NCBI RefSeq assembly: GCF_003600355.1
Contig: NZ_CP032416.1
Location: 242,183-306,182 of the forward strand
From: Clostridium fermenticellae
GTDB lineage: Bacteria; Bacillota; Clostridia; Clostridiales; Clostridiaceae
Length of the DNA: 64,000 bases
Direction of reading: 5' to 3'
Positions within the stretch are counted from its first letter, which is position 1. Every line of letters starts with the position of its first letter. Made by a program: the position numbers and the translations under genes. A model generated the notes under the pieces. The model was not told where the DNA came from, made no database searches, and saw only the letters and a program-made list of their open reading frames with translations. Of the stretch, positions 20,389-32,193 are shown in pieces.

Positions 20389-22458
20389 GTGGGAAGAGAA
20401 TATCCATTAGAAAAATACCGCAACATTGGAATAATGGCACATATTGATGCCGGAAAAACAACTACTACTGAACGTATACTTTTTTACACAGGAAAGACTC
20501 ATAAGATAGGAGAAGTTCATGAAGGTGAAGCCACCATGGACTGGATGGTTCAGGAGCAGGAAAGAGGTATAACAATAACTTCTGCAGCGACTACTTGTAT
20601 GTGGAAGGATCATGTAATAAATATAATAGATACACCAGGACACGTGGATTTTACGGTAGAAGTTGAAAGATCACTTAGAGTTTTGGATGGTGCGGTTACA
20701 GTATTAGATGCAAAGGGTGGTGTTGAACCACAAACTGAGACTGTATGGAGACAGGCAGATAATTACAAAGTACCTAGAATGGTATATGTAAATAAAATGG
20801 ATTCAACGGGTGCAGATTTTTACATGTGTGTAAACATGTTAAGAGATAGATTACATTGTAATGCAGTTCCAATTCAAATTCCAATAGGTGCAGAGGATAA
20901 ATTCAAAGGAATTGTAGATCTTATTGAGAATGAAGCTATTATATATGAAGATGATCTTGGAACTGTTATGGATGAAGTTGAAATACCAGATGAATTAAAA
21001 GATAAAGCAGCTGAATATAGAACAACTTTAGTTGAAGCTGTAGCTGAACAAGATGAAGAATTAATGATGAAATATCTTGATGGTGAAGAGTTAACTGCAG
21101 ATGAAATTAAATCTGTTCTTAGAAAAGCTACTATTTCAAATGAAATAGTTCCAGTTGTTTGTGGATCATCATATAAAAATAAAGGTGTTCAGCCAATGAT
21201 AGATGCAGTTATTGCTTATATGCCATCACCACTGGATATACCACCAATAAAAGGAACAGTTCCTGATACTGATGAACCAGCAGAGAGACCTGCATCTGAC
21301 GATGAACCATTGGCAGCATTAGCATTTAAGATTGCAACTGACCCATTTGTAGGTAAGCTTGCTTTTACTAGAATTTACTCAGGAATAATGAAGAGTGGTA
21401 CATATGTATATAATTCAACAAAGGGTAAGAAAGAGAGAATAGGCAGATTAGTTAGAATGCATTCAAATCACAGACAAGAGGTAGAAGAACTTAGAGCCGG
21501 TGAATTAGGTGCAATAGTTGGTTTAAAGGAAACTTCAACAGGTAATACTCTTTGTGATGAAGAAAATCCAATCATACTTGAAAGTATGGAATTTCCAGAA
21601 CCAGTTATACGTGTAGCTATAGAACCAAAAACAAAGGCAAGTCAGGAGAAAATGGGTATAGCTTTAGCAAAACTTGCAGAGGAAGATCCTACATTTAAAA
21701 CATATACCAATCATGAAACTGGCCAGACAATTATAGCAGGTATGGGAGAACTTCATCTTGAGATAATTGTTGATAGACTACAAAGAGAATTCAAAGTAGA
21801 ATGTAATGTTGGTGAACCACAGGTTGCATACAAGGAAACAATTAGAAAAACTGTTAAAGCTCAAGGTAAATTTGTAAGGCAGTCTGGTGGACACGGTCAG
21901 TATGGTGATTGTTGGATAGAAATGATACCGACAGAAGAAGGATATACATTTGAAAATGCAATTGTTGGAGGAGCTATTCCAAAAGAATATATTCAACCAA
22001 TTGATAATGGTATACAAGAAGCCTCTAAAAGTGGTATTGTAGCCGGATATCCTGTTATTAATTTCAAAGTCAAATTATATGATGGATCATATCATGATGT
22101 CGATTCATCAGAAATGGCATTTAAAATTGCTGCTTCAATGGCATTTAAGAATGCTATGGGTAAAGCAGATCCAGTTTTGCTTGAACCTATGATGAAAGTA
22201 GAAGTTACAACACCAGAAGAATATATGGGTGATGTAATGGGAGATATTAACTCTAGAAGAGGTAGAATAGAGGGAATGGAACCAAGATCAGGTGCACAAG
22301 TGATTAGAGCATTTGTTCCACTTTCAGAAATGTTTGGTTATGCTACTGTTTTGAGATCAAGAACTCAAGGCAGAGGAAATTATTCAATGGAATTTGATCA
22401 TTATGAAGAAGTTCCAAAGAGCATACAGGAAAAGATAACTGGAGATAAAAATAAATAA
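20389..22458 (+). CDS. fusA: elongation factor G
   Basis: 689-aa translocase GTPase. G1 is [16 protein letters not shown]3 is DTPGHVDF, and G4 is NKMD; domains II-V follow, including [15 protein letters not shown] in domain IV and [12 protein letters not shown] in domain V. GTG start after GAGGAGGAAG. Ends 50 bases before tuf copy 2. Confidence 0.98.
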   Translation: MGREYPLEKYRNIGIMAHIDAGKTTTTERILFYTGKTHKIGEVHEGEATMDWMVQEQERGITITSAATTCMWKDHVINIIDTPGHVDFTVEVERSLRVLDGAVTVLDAKGGVEPQTETVWRQADNYKVPRMVYVNKMDSTGADFYMCVNMLRDRLHCNAVPIQIPIGAEDKFKGIVDLIENEAIIYEDDLGTVMDEVEIPDELKDKAAEYRTTLVEAVAEQDEELMMKYLDGEELTADEIKSVLRKATISNEIVPVVCGSSYKNKGVQPMIDAVIAYMPSPLDIPPIKGTVPDTDEPAERPASDDEPLAALAFKIATDPFVGKLAFTRIYSGIMKSGTYVYNSTKGKKERIGRLVRMHSNHRQEVEELRAGELGAIVGLKETSTGNTLCDEENPIILESMEFPEPVIRVAIEPKTKASQEKMGIALAKLAEEDPTFKTYTNHETGQTIIAGMGELHLEIIVDRLQREFKVECNVGEPQVAYKETIRKTVKAQGKFVRQSGGHGQYGDCWIEMIPTEEGYTFENAIVGGAIPKEYIQPIDNGIQEASKSGIVAGYPVINFKVKLYDGSYHDVDSSEMAFKIAASMAFKNAMGKADPVLLEPMMKVEVTTPEEYMGDVMGDINSRRGRIEGMEPRSGAQVIRAFVPLSEMFGYATVLRSRTQGRGNYSMEFDHYEEVPKSIQEKITGDKNK

Positions 22459-22508
22459 GTAACAAATTAATTTATATATAACGATTAAGTTATTAGGGAG
22501 GAATAAAA

Positions 22509-23702
22509 ATGTCAAAACAAAAATTTGAAAGAAATAAGCCACATGTAAACATAGGAACAATAGGACACGTAGACCACGGAAAGACAACATTAACAGCAGC
22601 AATAACAACAGTTTTATCAAAAGAGGGAAAAGCAGCAGCAACAAAATATGATGAAATAGATAAAGCACCGGAAGAAAAAGAGAGAGGAATAACAATCAAT
22701 ACAGCACATGTAGAGTATGAGACAGATAAAAGACATTATGCACATGTAGACTGCCCGGGACATGCTGACTATGTAAAGAACATGATAACAGGAGCAGCAC
22801 AGATGGATGGAGCAATCCTTGTAGTAAGTGCAGCAGATGGACCGATGCCGCAGACAAGAGAGCATATATTGCTGGCATCAAGAGTTGGAGTTGACTATAT
22901 AGTAGTATTTTTAAATAAAGCAGATCAGGTAGATGACCCGGAATTAATAGAATTAGTAGAGATGGAAGTAAGGGAATTATTGAACGAGTATAACTTTCCT
23001 GGAGATGACGTTCCAATAATAGTAGGAAGTGCGTTAAAGGTATTGGAGAATCCAGATGACCCGGAAGCAACGAAATGTATACATGAGTTAATGGATGCAA
23101 TAGACAGCTATATACCGACACCACAGAGGGCAACAGATAAACCATTCTTAATGCCGGTAGAGGATGTAATGACAATAACAGGAAGAGGAACAGTAGCAAC
23201 AGGAAGAGTAGAGAGCGGAATATTAAAAGTAGGAGACGAAGTAGAATTAGTAGGACTTAAAGAAGAAAAGACTAAGACGGTAGTAACAGGAGTAGAGATG
23301 TTCAGGAAGACATTAGACCAGGCAATGGCAGGGGATAATATAGGAGCATTGTTAAGAGGAATACAGAGAGATGATATAGAGAGAGGCCAGGTACTGGCAA
23401 AACCCGGTACAGTACATCCGCACAAGAAATTTGTAGGTCAGGTATATGTACTAAAGAAAGAAGAAGGCGGAAGACATACACCATTTTTTAATGGATACAG
23501 ACCACAATTTTATTTCAGAACAACAGATGTAACAGGATCAATAAAATTACCGGAAGGAACAGAGATGGTAATGCCGGGAGATCACATCAATATGGATGTT
23601 GAATTAATAACACCGGTAGCAATGGATGAAGGATTAAGATTTGCAATAAGAGAAGGCGGAAGAACAGTAGGTTCAGGCGTCGTTACTACAATTGTTGAGT
23701 AA
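22509..23702 (+). CDS. tuf: elongation factor Tu (copy 2)
   Basis: 397 aa, identical in protein sequence to copy 1 (6503-7696), offset by exactly 16,006 bases. Nucleotide identity appears to span 22493-23707, that is, only the ribosome binding site, gene and a few following bases, the pattern expected for gene conversion. It follows fusA in the str group and ends at its own terminator. It carries the same [13 protein letters not shown] and NKAD motifs. Confidence 0.98.
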   Translation: MSKQKFERNKPHVNIGTIGHVDHGKTTLTAAITTVLSKEGKAAATKYDEIDKAPEEKERGITINTAHVEYETDKRHYAHVDCPGHADYVKNMITGAAQMDGAILVVSAADGPMPQTREHILLASRVGVDYIVVFLNKADQVDDPELIELVEMEVRELLNEYNFPGDDVPIIVGSALKVLENPDDPEATKCIHELMDAIDSYIPTPQRATDKPFLMPVEDVMTITGRGTVATGRVESGILKVGDEVELVGLKEEKTKTVVTGVEMFRKTLDQAMAGDNIGALLRGIQRDDIERGQVLAKPGTVHPHKKFVGQVYVLKKEEGGRHTPFFNGYRPQFYFRTTDVTGSIKLPEGTEMVMPGDHINMDVELITPVAMDEGLRFAIREGGRTVGSGVVTTIVE

Positions 23703-23762
23703 TTGAAATTTAAAATTGATCTATATTTTACTCATTAGCTAGCAAAGAGTTTGTATTAGAAA

Positions 23763-23789
23763 AGGAAGGAGAAATCCTTCCTCTTTTTT
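23763..23789 (+). terminator. rho-independent terminator after tuf copy 2
   Basis: AGGAAGGA (23763-23770) pairs with TCCTTCCT (23775-23782) around GAAA, then CTTTTTT. Confidence 0.92.
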
Positions 23790-23838
23790 AATAAGATATA
23801 ATTTTGTTATTAAATTATTTATAAGAATAAAAATTACC

Positions 23839-23867
23839 TTGTCAAAAATAAAAAATTAGTGTATAAT
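23839..23867 (+). promoter_or_regulatory. S10 operon promoter
   Basis: TTGTCA (23839-23844), 17-base spacer, TATAAT (23862-23867). No further strong promoter or terminator is seen until after rplQ at 39251, so this may drive the whole S10-spc-alpha cluster. Confidence 0.8.
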
Positions 23868-23879
23868 TAAGGAGTTGTA

Positions 23880-24068
23880 ATGTGATAACAGCGATGAGGC
23901 AAGAGGTTGCCGGGCTTCCGGGTAATTCTTGGCTGAGTATGTTAAGGTCTTTGAACCTGACGACGGTTATGCTATAAATGAGCTTTTGTGGTTGTATTTA
24001 TGAAACACCCGGAACAGTTTATAGAACCAATCCGCTGTTGTACGTAAGAAGCAAGCGTGCATGAAAAG
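23880..24068 (+). ncRNA. structured S10-operon leader
   Basis: About 190 bases of leader before rpsJ. A stem CAAGAG.../TTCTTG (23900-23905 with 23936-23941) encloses CCGG-GCTT-CCGG (23910-23921), flanked by GATGAGG and GGCTGAGTATG. As I remember, this GC-rich block is conserved before rpsJ across Clostridia. Feedback by a ribosomal protein (L4 in E. coli) is a reasonable guess; the binding protein here is unknown. Confidence 0.65.
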
Positions 24069-24079
24069 GAGGGAATAAT

Positions 24080-24388
24080 ATGGCAAAACAAAAAATAAGG
24101 ATAAGATTGAAGGCTTTTGATCATAATATCCTGGATCAATCTTCAGAAAAAATTGTAGAAACAGCAAAAACTACAGGAGCTAAGGTGGCAGGACCAGTTC
24201 CACTACCAACAGAAAAAGATATTGTTACAATATTAAGAGCTCCACACAAATATAAGGATTCAAGAGAACAGTTTGAAATAAGAACTCACAAAAGATTAAT
24301 AGACATAATAAGTCCTTCACCAAAAACTGTTGATGCGCTTATGAGACTTGATTTACCAGCAGGCGTTGATATTGAAATAAAACTATAA
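24080..24388 (+). CDS. rpsJ: 30S ribosomal protein S10
   Basis: 102-aa 30S protein, also NusE in antitermination. Starts [18 protein letters not shown] and contains [24 protein letters not shown] with the RTHKRLIDI motif. First gene of the S10 cluster, after the structured leader. Confidence 0.98.
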   Translation: MAKQKIRIRLKAFDHNILDQSSEKIVETAKTTGAKVAGPVPLPTEKDIVTILRAPHKYKDSREQFEIRTHKRLIDIISPSPKTVDALMRLDLPAGVDIEIKL

Positions 24389-24475
24389 TTAAAGTTGTAA
24401 TAGATATGATACTATTACTGACTATTATGATCATATGCATGTATGATCCGCTAATATGTTGAGGAGGTGTAAAGT

Positions 24476-25105
24476 ATGAAAAAGGGAATACTAGGAAAAA
24501 AACTTGGTATGACACAAATATTTGATGAAAATGGAAAAGTAGTTCCAGTAACAGTAATTGAAGCAGGACCTTGTGTAGTGGTTCAAAAGAAAACTGTTGA
24601 AAAAGATGGTTATGATGCTGTGCAAGTTGCTTATGCAGATGTAAGGGAAAAACTTTTAAATAAACCTAAGAAAGGACACTTTACAAAAGCAGGTGTTGCT
24701 TTCAAGAAATTTATAAGAGAATTTAGGTTAGAAGATATAGAAGGCTATGAAATCGGCCAGGAGATAAAGGCAAATGTATTCGAAGTTGGAGAAAAAGTAG
24801 ATGTATCTGGAGTTTCAAAAGGTAAGGGATTTCAGGGCACAATAAAGAGATGGAATGCACATAGAGGACCTATGTCTCATGGTTCTAAATTCCATAGAGC
24901 TGTTGGATCAATGGGAGCATCATCAGATCCATCAAGGACATTTAAAAGCAAGAGAATGCCAGGACATATGGGAAATGTTAATACGACAGTATTAAATCTA
25001 CAAATTGCAAAAGTTATGCCGGAAAAAAATATTATCTTGATAAAAGGTGGAGTACCGGGACCTAATAAAGGATTTGTAGTAATAAGAAATACAGTTAAAG
25101 CCTAA
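24476..25105 (+). CDS. rplC: 50S ribosomal protein L3
   Basis: 209-aa early-assembly protein near the peptidyl-transferase centre. Starts [19 protein letters not shown]; contains [26 protein letters not shown] and [16 protein letters not shown] ribosome binding site. Confidence 0.98.
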   Translation: MKKGILGKKLGMTQIFDENGKVVPVTVIEAGPCVVVQKKTVEKDGYDAVQVAYADVREKLLNKPKKGHFTKAGVAFKKFIREFRLEDIEGYEIGQEIKANVFEVGEKVDVSGVSKGKGFQGTIKRWNAHRGPMSHGSKFHRAVGSMGASSDPSRTFKSKRMPGHMGNVNTTVLNLQIAKVMPEKNIILIKGGVPGPNKGFVVIRNTVKA

Positions 25106-25131
25106 TAATTTGGTAGAAAGGAGGATGCAGA

Positions 25132-25752
25132 ATGCCTACAGTAGGATTATTTAATAAAGAAGGTCAAAGAATTGGAGATGTTCAACTTTCAGATAAAGTA
25201 TTTGGAGTTGAAGTTAATCAGTATGCACTACATCAAGTAGTTGTTGCATTACTTGCAAACAAAAGACAGGGAACTCAATCAGCTAAAACTAGATCAGAAG
25301 TGTCTGGAGGCGGAATCAAACCTTGGAGACAAAAAGGTACTGGTAGAGCAAGACAAGGATCAATAAGGGCACCACAATGGATTCATGGTGGCGTTGTTTT
25401 TGCTGCAAAACCAAGAGATTATAGAATCTCAGTTCCAAAATCAATGAGAAGGGTTGCGATGAAATCAGCTCTTACAAGTAAAGTACAGGATCAGGAATTA
25501 GTAGTTGTAGATATTTTGGAGTTAGAAGCCCCAAAGACAAAAGAAATGGTAAAGATGCTTGATGCATTTGATGCTAAAAAAACTTTAATAGTTACAAAGA
25601 ATTCAAATGAAAATGTATATAAATCAGCAAGAAATATTAAAAATGTATCAGTATTACCAGTAAATAATTTAAATGTCTATGACCTATTAAAATATGATAA
25701 ACTCGTAATTACTAAAGAAGCTGTATCACAGATTGAGGAGGTGTATGCATAA
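25132..25752 (+). CDS. rplD: 50S ribosomal protein L4
   Basis: 206-aa exit-tunnel protein. The extended loop motif [20 protein letters not shown] and [16 protein letters not shown] identify it. Its stop overlaps the rplW start (TAATG), indicating coupled translation. Confidence 0.98.
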   Translation: MPTVGLFNKEGQRIGDVQLSDKVFGVEVNQYALHQVVVALLANKRQGTQSAKTRSEVSGGGIKPWRQKGTGRARQGSIRAPQWIHGGVVFAAKPRDYRISVPKSMRRVAMKSALTSKVQDQELVVVDILELEAPKTKEMVKMLDAFDAKKTLIVTKNSNENVYKSARNIKNVSVLPVNNLNVYDLLKYDKLVITKEAVSQIEEVYA

Positions 25753-26045
25753 TGAAATTAACAAATTATGATATCATAAGAAGACCAATCGTAACTGAAA
25801 AGAGTATGGCTTCAATGAATGATAAGAAATACACCTTTATAGTTGACATACATGCTAATAAATCTATGGTAAAAAGAGCGGTTGAGGATGTATTTGGAGT
25901 AAAAGTACAGGAAGTCAAGACTGCAAGATACATAGGTAAGAATAAAAGAGTAGGTGTACACTTCGGAAAGAGGCCAGACTATAAAAAAGCAATTGTAAGA
26001 TTGACTAAAGATAGTAAAGGCATAGAATTCTTTGAAGGAATGTAA
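25752..26045 (+). CDS. rplW: 50S ribosomal protein L23
   Basis: 97-aa tunnel-exit protein that docks trigger factor and SRP. Starts [19 protein letters not shown], with the typical [20 protein letters not shown]. Its start overlaps the end of rplD by one base. Confidence 0.98.
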   Translation: MKLTNYDIIRRPIVTEKSMASMNDKKYTFIVDIHANKSMVKRAVEDVFGVKVQEVKTARYIGKNKRVGVHFGKRPDYKKAIVRLTKDSKGIEFFEGM

Positions 26046-26103
26046 CTAATAAAAAGCAGGGTATTGGTTAGAAGCCAGATAAGCTAAAAAAGGAGGGAAT
26101 ACC

Positions 26104-26937
26104 ATGGCAATTAAAGGATTTAAACCTACAACCCCTTCAAGAAGACAGATGACAGTTAATACATTTGAGGAAATAACTACAAGTGTACCTGAAAAATCAC
26201 TTCTTGTTGCATTAAAGAGAACGGGTGGTAGGAATGCAAATGGAAAAATAACTGTTCGTCATATAGGCGGCGGTGCAAAGCAAAAATATAGAATTATAGA
26301 TTTTAAGAGAACAAAAGATGGAATACCTGCAAAAGTATCTACAATAGAATATGATCCAAATAGATCGGCTTACATAGCACTTGTAGTATATACTGATGGA
26401 GAAAAGAGATATATTATTGCTCCAAATGGTTTGAAAGTTGGAGACGTTATAGTATCGGGACCAGATGCGGATATAAAAATAGGAAATTGTCTTCCAATAA
26501 AAAATATACCGGTTGGTACAATAATTCACAATATAGAATTATCAATTGGAAAAGGAGCTCAACTTGTTAGATCAGCGGGAAGCTCAGCACAACTTATGGC
26601 TAAAGAGGGAAATTATGCTACATTAAGATTACCAAGTGGAGAAATGAGATATGTTAGAATCGAATGCAGAGCAACTATTGGAACTGTTTCAAATCTAACA
26701 CATGAGATTGTTAATCTTGGTAAGGCAGGAAGAAAGAGACATTTAGGAGTTAGACCTACAGTTAGAGGTTCTGTCATGAACCCTAATGACCATCCACATG
26801 GTGGTGGTGAAGGTAAGTCACCTGTTGGACACCCAGGACCACTTACTCCATGGGGTAAACCAGCACTCGGATACAAAACTAGAAAGCATAAGAAGTATTC
26901 AGATCGATTCATTATTAAGAGAAGAAATACTAAGTAG
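26104..26937 (+). CDS. rplB: 50S ribosomal protein L2
   Basis: 277-aa protein needed for subunit association and peptidyl transfer. Contains [22 protein letters not shown] at the N-terminus (shown partly here) and the C-terminal [20 protein letters not shown] with the conserved histidine. AAGGAGGGA ribosome binding site. Confidence 0.98.
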   Translation: MAIKGFKPTTPSRRQMTVNTFEEITTSVPEKSLLVALKRTGGRNANGKITVRHIGGGAKQKYRIIDFKRTKDGIPAKVSTIEYDPNRSAYIALVVYTDGEKRYIIAPNGLKVGDVIVSGPDADIKIGNCLPIKNIPVGTIIHNIELSIGKGAQLVRSAGSSAQLMAKEGNYATLRLPSGEMRYVRIECRATIGTVSNLTHEIVNLGKAGRKRHLGVRPTVRGSVMNPNDHPHGGGEGKSPVGHPGPLTPWGKPALGYKTRKHKKYSDRFIIKRRNTK

Positions 26938-26950
26938 AGATAAATAGTAT

Positions 26951-26973
26951 GAAGAGAATTTTTGATTCTCTTC
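26951..26973 (+). promoter_or_regulatory. intercistronic hairpin rplB-rpsS
   Basis: GAAGAGAAT (26951-26959) pairs perfectly with ATTCTCTTC (26965-26973) around TTTTG. No T-tract follows, so mRNA stabilisation or processing is likelier than termination. Confidence 0.65.
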
Positions 26974-27015
26974 ACTTAACTATTAATTACATTGTTTGAA
27001 GGGAGGCCAACATAA

Positions 27016-27300
27016 TTGAGTAGATCAGTAAAAAAAGGACCTTTTGTCCATGAAGGACTTTTAAAGAAAATAAATGAAATGAATAAAAGTGGCCAGAAAA
27101 AAGTTATAAAAACTTGGTCAAGAAGTTCAACTATATTCCCACAGATGATAGGTCATACAATTGCAGTACATGATGGAAGGAAGCATGTTCCTGTATATAT
27201 ATCAGAGGATATGGTAGGACATAAATTAGGAGAATTCGTTTTAACTAGAACATTCAGAGGACACGCAGGTAAAACTGAAAAAACATCTTCTGTAAAATAA
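27016..27300 (+). CDS. rpsS: 30S ribosomal protein S19
   Basis: 94-aa head protein. Starts [18 protein letters not shown] and contains [22 protein letters not shown] start codon at 27016, eight bases after GGGAGG. Confidence 0.97.
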   Translation: MSRSVKKGPFVHEGLLKKINEMNKSGQKKVIKTWSRSSTIFPQMIGHTIAVHDGRKHVPVYISEDMVGHKLGEFVLTRTFRGHAGKTEKTSSVK

Positions 27301-27322
27301 CCTAGGAAGGAGGTAATATACG

Positions 27323-27658
27323 ATGGAAGCTAAGGCTATAGCTAAATATGTAAGAATGTCCTCAATGAAAGTAGGGATTGTTCTTGATTTGATAAGAAAT
27401 AAAGATGTAAATGAAGCTTTTGCTATATTAAAATATACTCCCAAAACTGCGGCTGAGGTAGTAAATAAAGTATTAAAATCAGCTGTTGCGAATGCAGAGA
27501 ATAATTTAAACTTAGATGTAAATAAATTGTATGTTGCTGAGGCATATGCTTGCCAAGGTCCAACATTGAAAAGATTTAGACCACATGCTCAAGGCAGGGC
27601 TTTTAGAATAAAAAAGAGAAGTAGTCATATAACATTAGTTGTTAAGGAAAGAGATTAA
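27323..27658 (+). CDS. rplV: 50S ribosomal protein L22
   Basis: 111-aa protein whose beta-hairpin lines the exit tunnel. Starts [20 protein letters not shown]; the hairpin segment is [20 protein letters not shown]. No macrolide-type insertion is seen in the loop. Confidence 0.98.
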   Translation: MEAKAIAKYVRMSSMKVGIVLDLIRNKDVNEAFAILKYTPKTAAEVVNKVLKSAVANAENNLNLDVNKLYVAEAYACQGPTLKRFRPHAQGRAFRIKKRSSHITLVVKERD

Positions 27659-27675
27659 AAAAAGGAGGGAATTTG

Positions 27676-28347
27676 ATGGGACAGAAAGTACATCCACATG
27701 GTCTAAGAGTTGGAGTAATAAAAGACTGGGATGCTAAATGGTATGCAAACGGTAAAAAATTTGCAGATAATTTAGTAGAAGACAATAAGATTAGAAAATT
27801 TGTAAAGGCTAAGACTTCTGCAGCTGGAGTTTCAAGAATACAAATTGAAAGAGCTGCAAAAAGAATTAAGTTAAATATATTTACTGCAAAACCTGGTATG
27901 ATTATCGGAAAAGGTGGCCAGGGAATTAATGCACTTAAATCAAGCCTTCAGAAGTTAATAGGTAACAGAAACATATTAATAAATATTGTGGAAGTTAAGA
28001 GTGCAGAAGCAGATGCTCAGCTTATGGCTGAAAATATAGCAAGACAGCTGGAGAAGAGAATTTCATTCAGAAGAGCAATGAAACAAACAATTCAAAGAGC
28101 AATGAAGCACGGAATTAAAGGAGTTAAAACTTCTTGTTCAGGAAGACTTGGAGGAGCAGAAATTGCAAGGACTGAACAATATCATGAAGGAACAATTCCA
28201 TTACAGACATTAAGAGCGGATATCGATTACGGATTCGATGAAGCAAATACTACCTATGGAAAAATAGGAGTTAAAGTATGGATTTATAAAGGAGAAATTC
28301 TTCCTACTAAAAAAGTTGTACAGAATAAGGAAGAGATTGAAGCGTAG
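27676..28347 (+). CDS. rpsC: 30S ribosomal protein S3
   Basis: 223-aa protein with a KH domain ([20 protein letters not shown]) and part of the mRNA-entry helicase. A TTG lies in frame one codon upstream; the ATG at 27676 gives the family N-terminus [14 protein letters not shown] and good spacing to AAGGAGGGA. Confidence 0.97.
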   Translation: MGQKVHPHGLRVGVIKDWDAKWYANGKKFADNLVEDNKIRKFVKAKTSAAGVSRIQIERAAKRIKLNIFTAKPGMIIGKGGQGINALKSSLQKLIGNRNILINIVEVKSAEADAQLMAENIARQLEKRISFRRAMKQTIQRAMKHGIKGVKTSCSGRLGGAEIARTEQYHEGTIPLQTLRADIDYGFDEANTTYGKIGVKVWIYKGEILPTKKVVQNKEEIEA

Positions 28348-28364
28348 AAAGGAGGAACAGCGTA

Positions 28365-28808
28365 ATGTTAATGCCTAAGAGAGTAAAACATCGTAAGGTT
28401 CAACGTGGTAGGATGAAGGGCAAAGCTACAAGAGGCAATTTTATAGCATATGGTGATTTTGCACTTCAAGCTACAGAATGTGGATGGATTACTAATAATC
28501 AGATAGAAGCGGCCAGAATAGCTATAAATAGATATGTTAAAAGGGGAGGAAAACTTTGGATAAAGATTTTCCCGGATAAGCCAGTAACTGAAAAACCTGC
28601 TGAAACTCGTATGGGTTCTGGTAAGGGTTCACCAGAGTATTGGGTATCAGTTGTAAAACCAGGAAGAGTTCTGTTCGAAATAGCAGGTGTTAGTGAAGTT
28701 GTTGCAAGAGAAGCAATGAGACTTGCATCACATAAATTACCTATAAAGACTAAGTTTATAACTAAGAAAGATTTTGAAGAAATGGGTGGTGAAACCAATG
28801 AAGGCTAA
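28365..28808 (+). CDS. rplP: 50S ribosomal protein L16
   Basis: 147-aa protein near the A-site. Starts [19 protein letters not shown] and contains [20 protein letters not shown] and [16 protein letters not shown]. Its last 11 bases overlap rpmC. Confidence 0.98.
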   Translation: MLMPKRVKHRKVQRGRMKGKATRGNFIAYGDFALQATECGWITNNQIEAARIAINRYVKRGGKLWIKIFPDKPVTEKPAETRMGSGKGSPEYWVSVVKPGRVLFEIAGVSEVVAREAMRLASHKLPIKTKFITKKDFEEMGGETNEG

Positions 28809-29010
28809 AGAATTGCAAGAATTAAAACAAAGCAGCCCTCAGGATTTACAAGCGAAGTTAGGTGATCTTAAATCAGAATTATTTAATTTAAGATTTCAAT
28901 TAGCTACAGGCCAATTGGAAAACCCAATGAGAATAAAAGAAGTTAAAAAATCCATAGCCCAAATTAAGACCATCCTCAGAGAAGAAGAGTTAAGGGCATT
29001 TGAACAGTAG
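28798..29010 (+). CDS. rpmC: 50S ribosomal protein L29
   Basis: 70-aa two-helix protein at the tunnel exit. The frame is open from 28774 inside rplP, but the ATG at 28798 gives the canonical [13 protein letters not shown]. The motif [20 protein letters not shown] is diagnostic. Start overlaps the rplP end. Confidence 0.96.
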   Translation: MKAKELQELKQSSPQDLQAKLGDLKSELFNLRFQLATGQLENPMRIKEVKKSIAQIKTILREEELRAFEQ

Positions 29011-29036
29011 TTTTCAGTTTGAAAGGAGGTTATCTT

Positions 29037-29291
29037 GTGGAAAGAGGTAATAGAAAGACAAGGATAGGAAGAGTTGTATCTGATAAAATGGATAAGACTA
29101 TAGTAGTTGCTGTTGAAACAAAAGTACGTCATCCTCTATATGGAAAAACAGTTAATAAAACTACTAAGTTTAAGACTCATGATGAAAAAAATGAAGCAAA
29201 AATTAATGATAGAGTTTTAATAATGGAAACTAGACCGTTATCTAAAGATAAAAGATGGAGACTTGTAGAAATCGTCGAAAAAGCTAAATAG
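29037..29291 (+). CDS. rpsQ: 30S ribosomal protein S17
   Basis: 84-aa protein, primary 16S rRNA binder. The GTG at 29037 lies 7 bases after AAAGGAGG, which falls inside the longer open frame starting at 29019, so the shorter form is chosen. Contains [19 protein letters not shown] and [16 protein letters not shown]. Confidence 0.96.
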   Translation: MERGNRKTRIGRVVSDKMDKTIVVAVETKVRHPLYGKTVNKTTKFKTHDEKNEAKINDRVLIMETRPLSKDKRWRLVEIVEKAK

Positions 29292-29322
29292 TTCGAAAAA
29301 GCTGAAAGGAGGATAATACACT

Positions 29323-29691
29323 ATGATTCAGCAGCAGACGGTATTAAAGGTTGCAGATAATTCTGGTGCTAAGGAAATTATGTGCATAAGAGTATTAGGT
29401 GGTTCCAAAAGGAAATGGGGAAACATTGGTGATATAATAGTTGCTAGTGTTAAAGGTGCAACACCAGGCGGTGTTGTTAAAAAAGGTGAAGTTGTTAAAG
29501 CAGTTATAGTAAGATCTGTTAAAGGTGTAAGAAGAACGGACGGTTCATATATAAGATTTGATGAAAATGCAGCTGTTATAATAAAAGATGACAAACAGCC
29601 AAGAGGAACTCGTATCTTTGGACCAGTAGCAAGAGAGCTAAGGGATAAGGATTTTACAAAAATATTATCGTTAGCACCTGAAGTTTTATAG
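29323..29691 (+). CDS. rplN: 50S ribosomal protein L14
   Basis: 122-aa protein at the subunit interface. Starts [20 protein letters not shown], with the signature [15 protein letters not shown] and the end [19 protein letters not shown]. Confidence 0.98.
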   Translation: MIQQQTVLKVADNSGAKEIMCIRVLGGSKRKWGNIGDIIVASVKGATPGGVVKKGEVVKAVIVRSVKGVRRTDGSYIRFDENAAVIIKDDKQPRGTRIFGPVARELRDKDFTKILSLAPEVL

Positions 29692-29709
29692 AATAAGGAG
29701 GTGGCCATA

Positions 29710-30033
29710 ATGGCAATAGCGAAGTTACATGTAAGAAAAAAAGATAAAGTAATGGTTATTTCTGGTAAAGATAAAGGAAAAATAGGCGAAGTTCTCAGCG
29801 TTATTCCTAAATCAGGTAAAGTTGTTGTTAAAGATGTTAACATAGTGTCAAAACATCAAAAACCTAACAAAGCCAACATGCAGGGTGGAATAATAAAAAG
29901 AGAAGCTCCTATTTATAGTTCGAAAGTAATGTTATACTGTGACAAATGTAAGTCTGTTACAAGAATAAGCCATAAAATTTTAGAAGATGGAAGCAAAGTT
30001 AGAGTATGTAAAAAGTGCGGAGAAACATTCTAA
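29710..30033 (+). CDS. rplX: 50S ribosomal protein L24
   Basis: 107-aa KOW-domain assembly initiator. The ATG at 29710 is 7 bases after AAGGAGGT; an in-frame GTG at 29701 overlaps that site. The KOW motif is [17 protein letters not shown]. The C-terminus carries two CxxC pairs (YCDKCKS and VCKKCGETF), a zinc-ribbon-like feature found in some bacterial L24. Confidence 0.96.
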   Translation: MAIAKLHVRKKDKVMVISGKDKGKIGEVLSVIPKSGKVVVKDVNIVSKHQKPNKANMQGGIIKREAPIYSSKVMLYCDKCKSVTRISHKILEDGSKVRVCKKCGETF

Positions 30034-30055
30034 TCTTTGAAAGGAGGGCAAGTCA

Positions 30056-30601
30056 ATGATGGTAAGATTACAAGAGAAGTATGATAAAGAAATAATCCCA
30101 GCTATGATGAGTAAGTTTGAATATAAAAACGTAATGGAAGTACCAAAATTGGAAAAAATAGTTATAAATATGGGCGTTAGTGAAGCTAAAGAAAATGTAA
30201 GAGTTTTAGAAGCTGCTGCATCAGATTTAGCCACAATAACAGGACAAAAACCAATTTTAACTAGAGCAAAAAAATCAGTTGCTAATTTTAAGATAAGACA
30301 AAATATGCCAATAGGCTGTAAAGTTACATTAAGAAGACAGAAAATGTATGAATTTGCGGATAAATTAATGAATGTTGCCTTACCAAGAGTAAGAGATTTC
30401 TCAGGAGTTTCGGATAAATCTTTTGATGGAAGAGGAAACTATTCATTAGGAATTAAAGAACAATTAATATTCCCTGAAATTGAATATGATAAGATTGATA
30501 AAGTAAGAGGTATGGATATAATATTTGTTACTACTGCAAAGACTGATGAAGAGGCAAAGGAATTATTAAAATTCCTGGGAATGCCATTCACTCATAAATA
30601 A
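30056..30601 (+). CDS. rplE: 50S ribosomal protein L5
   Basis: 181-aa 5S rRNA-binding protein. Contains [27 protein letters not shown] and [23 protein letters not shown] at 30056 (7 bases after GGAGGG); an ATG one codon later is also possible. Confidence 0.97.
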   Translation: MMVRLQEKYDKEIIPAMMSKFEYKNVMEVPKLEKIVINMGVSEAKENVRVLEAAASDLATITGQKPILTRAKKSVANFKIRQNMPIGCKVTLRRQKMYEFADKLMNVALPRVRDFSGVSDKSFDGRGNYSLGIKEQLIFPEIEYDKIDKVRGMDIIFVTTAKTDEEAKELLKFLGMPFTHK

Positions 30602-30613
30602 GGAGGGAAAATT

Positions 30614-30799
30614 GTGGCACGTAAGGCTTTAATAGAAAAGTGGAAAAAAGAACCGAAATATTCAACTAGAGCTTATACAAGATGCAGAATATGTGGAAGA
30701 CCGCACTCTGTATTAAAAAAATATGGTATATGCCGTATTTGTTTTAGAGAACTTGCATATAAAGGTGAGATACCTGGATGCAAAAAAGCTAGTTGGTAG
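30614..30799 (+). CDS. rpsN: 30S ribosomal protein S14, zinc-binding type
   Basis: 61-aa short (Z-type) S14 with C24-x2-C27 and C40-x2-C43, the zinc-dependent form. GTG start after AAGGAGGGA. No zinc-independent long S14 paralogue is present in this window. Confidence 0.97.
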   Translation: MARKALIEKWKKEPKYSTRAYTRCRICGRPHSVLKKYGICRICFRELAYKGEIPGCKKASW

Positions 30800-30829
30800 A
30801 ACAGATTGTTATGAAAGGAGGCACAATAA

Positions 30830-31228
30830 ATGGTAATGACTGATCCGATTGCAGATTTACTAACACGTATAAGAAATGCAAATGTAGTTAAACATGAGAC
30901 TGTGGAGATACCTTCTTCCAATATAAAGAAGGCTATTTTAAATATAATGCTTCAAGAAGGATATATAAAAAATTTAGAGGAATATAAAGATGGCTGTGTT
31001 AACATGGTAAGACTTTCAATGAAATATGGTCATGGTAATGAGAGAGTTATAACTGGTCTTAAGAGAATATCAAAACCAGGATTAAGAGTTTATTGCAGAA
31101 AAGAAGAGATTCCTAGAGTATTAAATGGTTTAGGAATAGCCATAATATCTACTTCAAGAGGAATTGTTACAGATAGAGAAGCAAGAAAATTAGGAGTAGG
31201 CGGAGAAGTACTTTGTTACATATGGTAG
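30830..31228 (+). CDS. rpsH: 30S ribosomal protein S8
   Basis: 132-aa central-domain protein and, in E. coli, repressor of the spc operon. Starts [19 protein letters not shown] and ends with the signature [20 protein letters not shown]. Confidence 0.98.
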   Translation: MVMTDPIADLLTRIRNANVVKHETVEIPSSNIKKAILNIMLQEGYIKNLEEYKDGCVNMVRLSMKYGHGNERVITGLKRISKPGLRVYCRKEEIPRVLNGLGIAIISTSRGIVTDREARKLGVGGEVLCYIW

Positions 31229-31253
31229 ATAACAAAAAGCAGGAGGTGTAATT

Positions 31254-31796
31254 ATGTCAAGAATAGGAAAACTTCCTATAGCTATACCAAATGGCGTAAC
31301 TGTAGCAGTAACACCAGACAACGTTGTTACTGTTAAAGGATCCAAAGGTCAACTTGAAAAGGCTATGAGCAAAGAAATAAAAATAGCTGTTGAGGACAAT
31401 TCAGTAGTAGTTACAAGAGATAATGATGAAAAAAGTGTAAGAGCACTTCATGGATTAACAAGATCATTAATAAATAATATGGTAATTGGAGTAACTGAAG
31501 GATACCAAAAAACTTTAGAATTAGTTGGAGTAGGTTATAGAGCACAGATGCAGGGCAAAAAATTAGTTATGAACCTCGGATATTCACATCCAATTGAAAT
31601 TAAAGAAGTAGCTGGTATAACATACACGACTCCAAACACTACTACAGTTGTTGTAAGTGGTATAGATAAGGAATTAGTTGGTGCTGTTGCAGCAGATATA
31701 AGGACTTGGAGAAAACCAGAACCTTATAAAGGAAAAGGAATTAAGTATGCAGGAGAATTTATAAAACGTAAAGAAGGTAAAACTGGTAAGAAATAA
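31254..31796 (+). CDS. rplF: 50S ribosomal protein L6
   Basis: 180-aa protein with two similar domains. Starts [16 protein letters not shown]; contains [15 protein letters not shown] and the C-terminal signature [20 protein letters not shown]. Confidence 0.98.
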   Translation: MSRIGKLPIAIPNGVTVAVTPDNVVTVKGSKGQLEKAMSKEIKIAVEDNSVVVTRDNDEKSVRALHGLTRSLINNMVIGVTEGYQKTLELVGVGYRAQMQGKKLVMNLGYSHPIEIKEVAGITYTTPNTTTVVVSGIDKELVGAVAADIRTWRKPEPYKGKGIKYAGEFIKRKEGKTGKK

Positions 31797-31816
31797 TAGA
31801 AGGGAGTGTGTACTCT

Positions 31817-32176
31817 ATGTTTAATAAACAGGATAAAAATAAAACTAGAGTAAGACGTCATCTAAGAGTTCGTAAAAAGATCTTTGGAACAACAGAGAGA
31901 CCAAGGCTTTCAATTTACAGAAGTGATAAGAACATATATGCTCAGATTATAGATGATATAAATGGAGTAACTTTAGTTTCTGCTTCAACTGTGGAAAAAG
32001 ATTTTACTGATAAAGGGAATAATAAAGAAGCTGCAAAAAAGGTTGGAGAAAGTATTGCAAAAAAAGCTTTAGAAAAAGGAATTAAAGAAGTAGTCTTTGA
32101 TAGAGGCGGATACTTATATCACGGTAGAGTACAAAGCCTTGCGGAAGGTGCAAGAGAGAGCGGTTTACAATTCTAA
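31817..32176 (+). CDS. rplR: 50S ribosomal protein L18
   Basis: 119-aa 5S rRNA-binding protein. The ATG at 31817 is 10 bases after GGGAG; a GTG at 31808 in frame is too close to it. Contains [20 protein letters not shown] and ends [20 protein letters not shown]. Confidence 0.96.
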   Translation: MFNKQDKNKTRVRRHLRVRKKIFGTTERPRLSIYRSDKNIYAQIIDDINGVTLVSASTVEKDFTDKGNNKEAAKKVGESIAKKALEKGIKEVVFDRGGYLYHGRVQSLAEGARESGLQF

Positions 32177-32193
32177 AAGAAGGAGGGAAATAA

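Noticed and set aside
28499..29843. Antisense open frames across ribosomal genes (99-171 aa)
   Set aside because: Low-complexity Ser/Thr/Leu-rich translations opposite well-supported genes, with no ribosome binding site or promoter.
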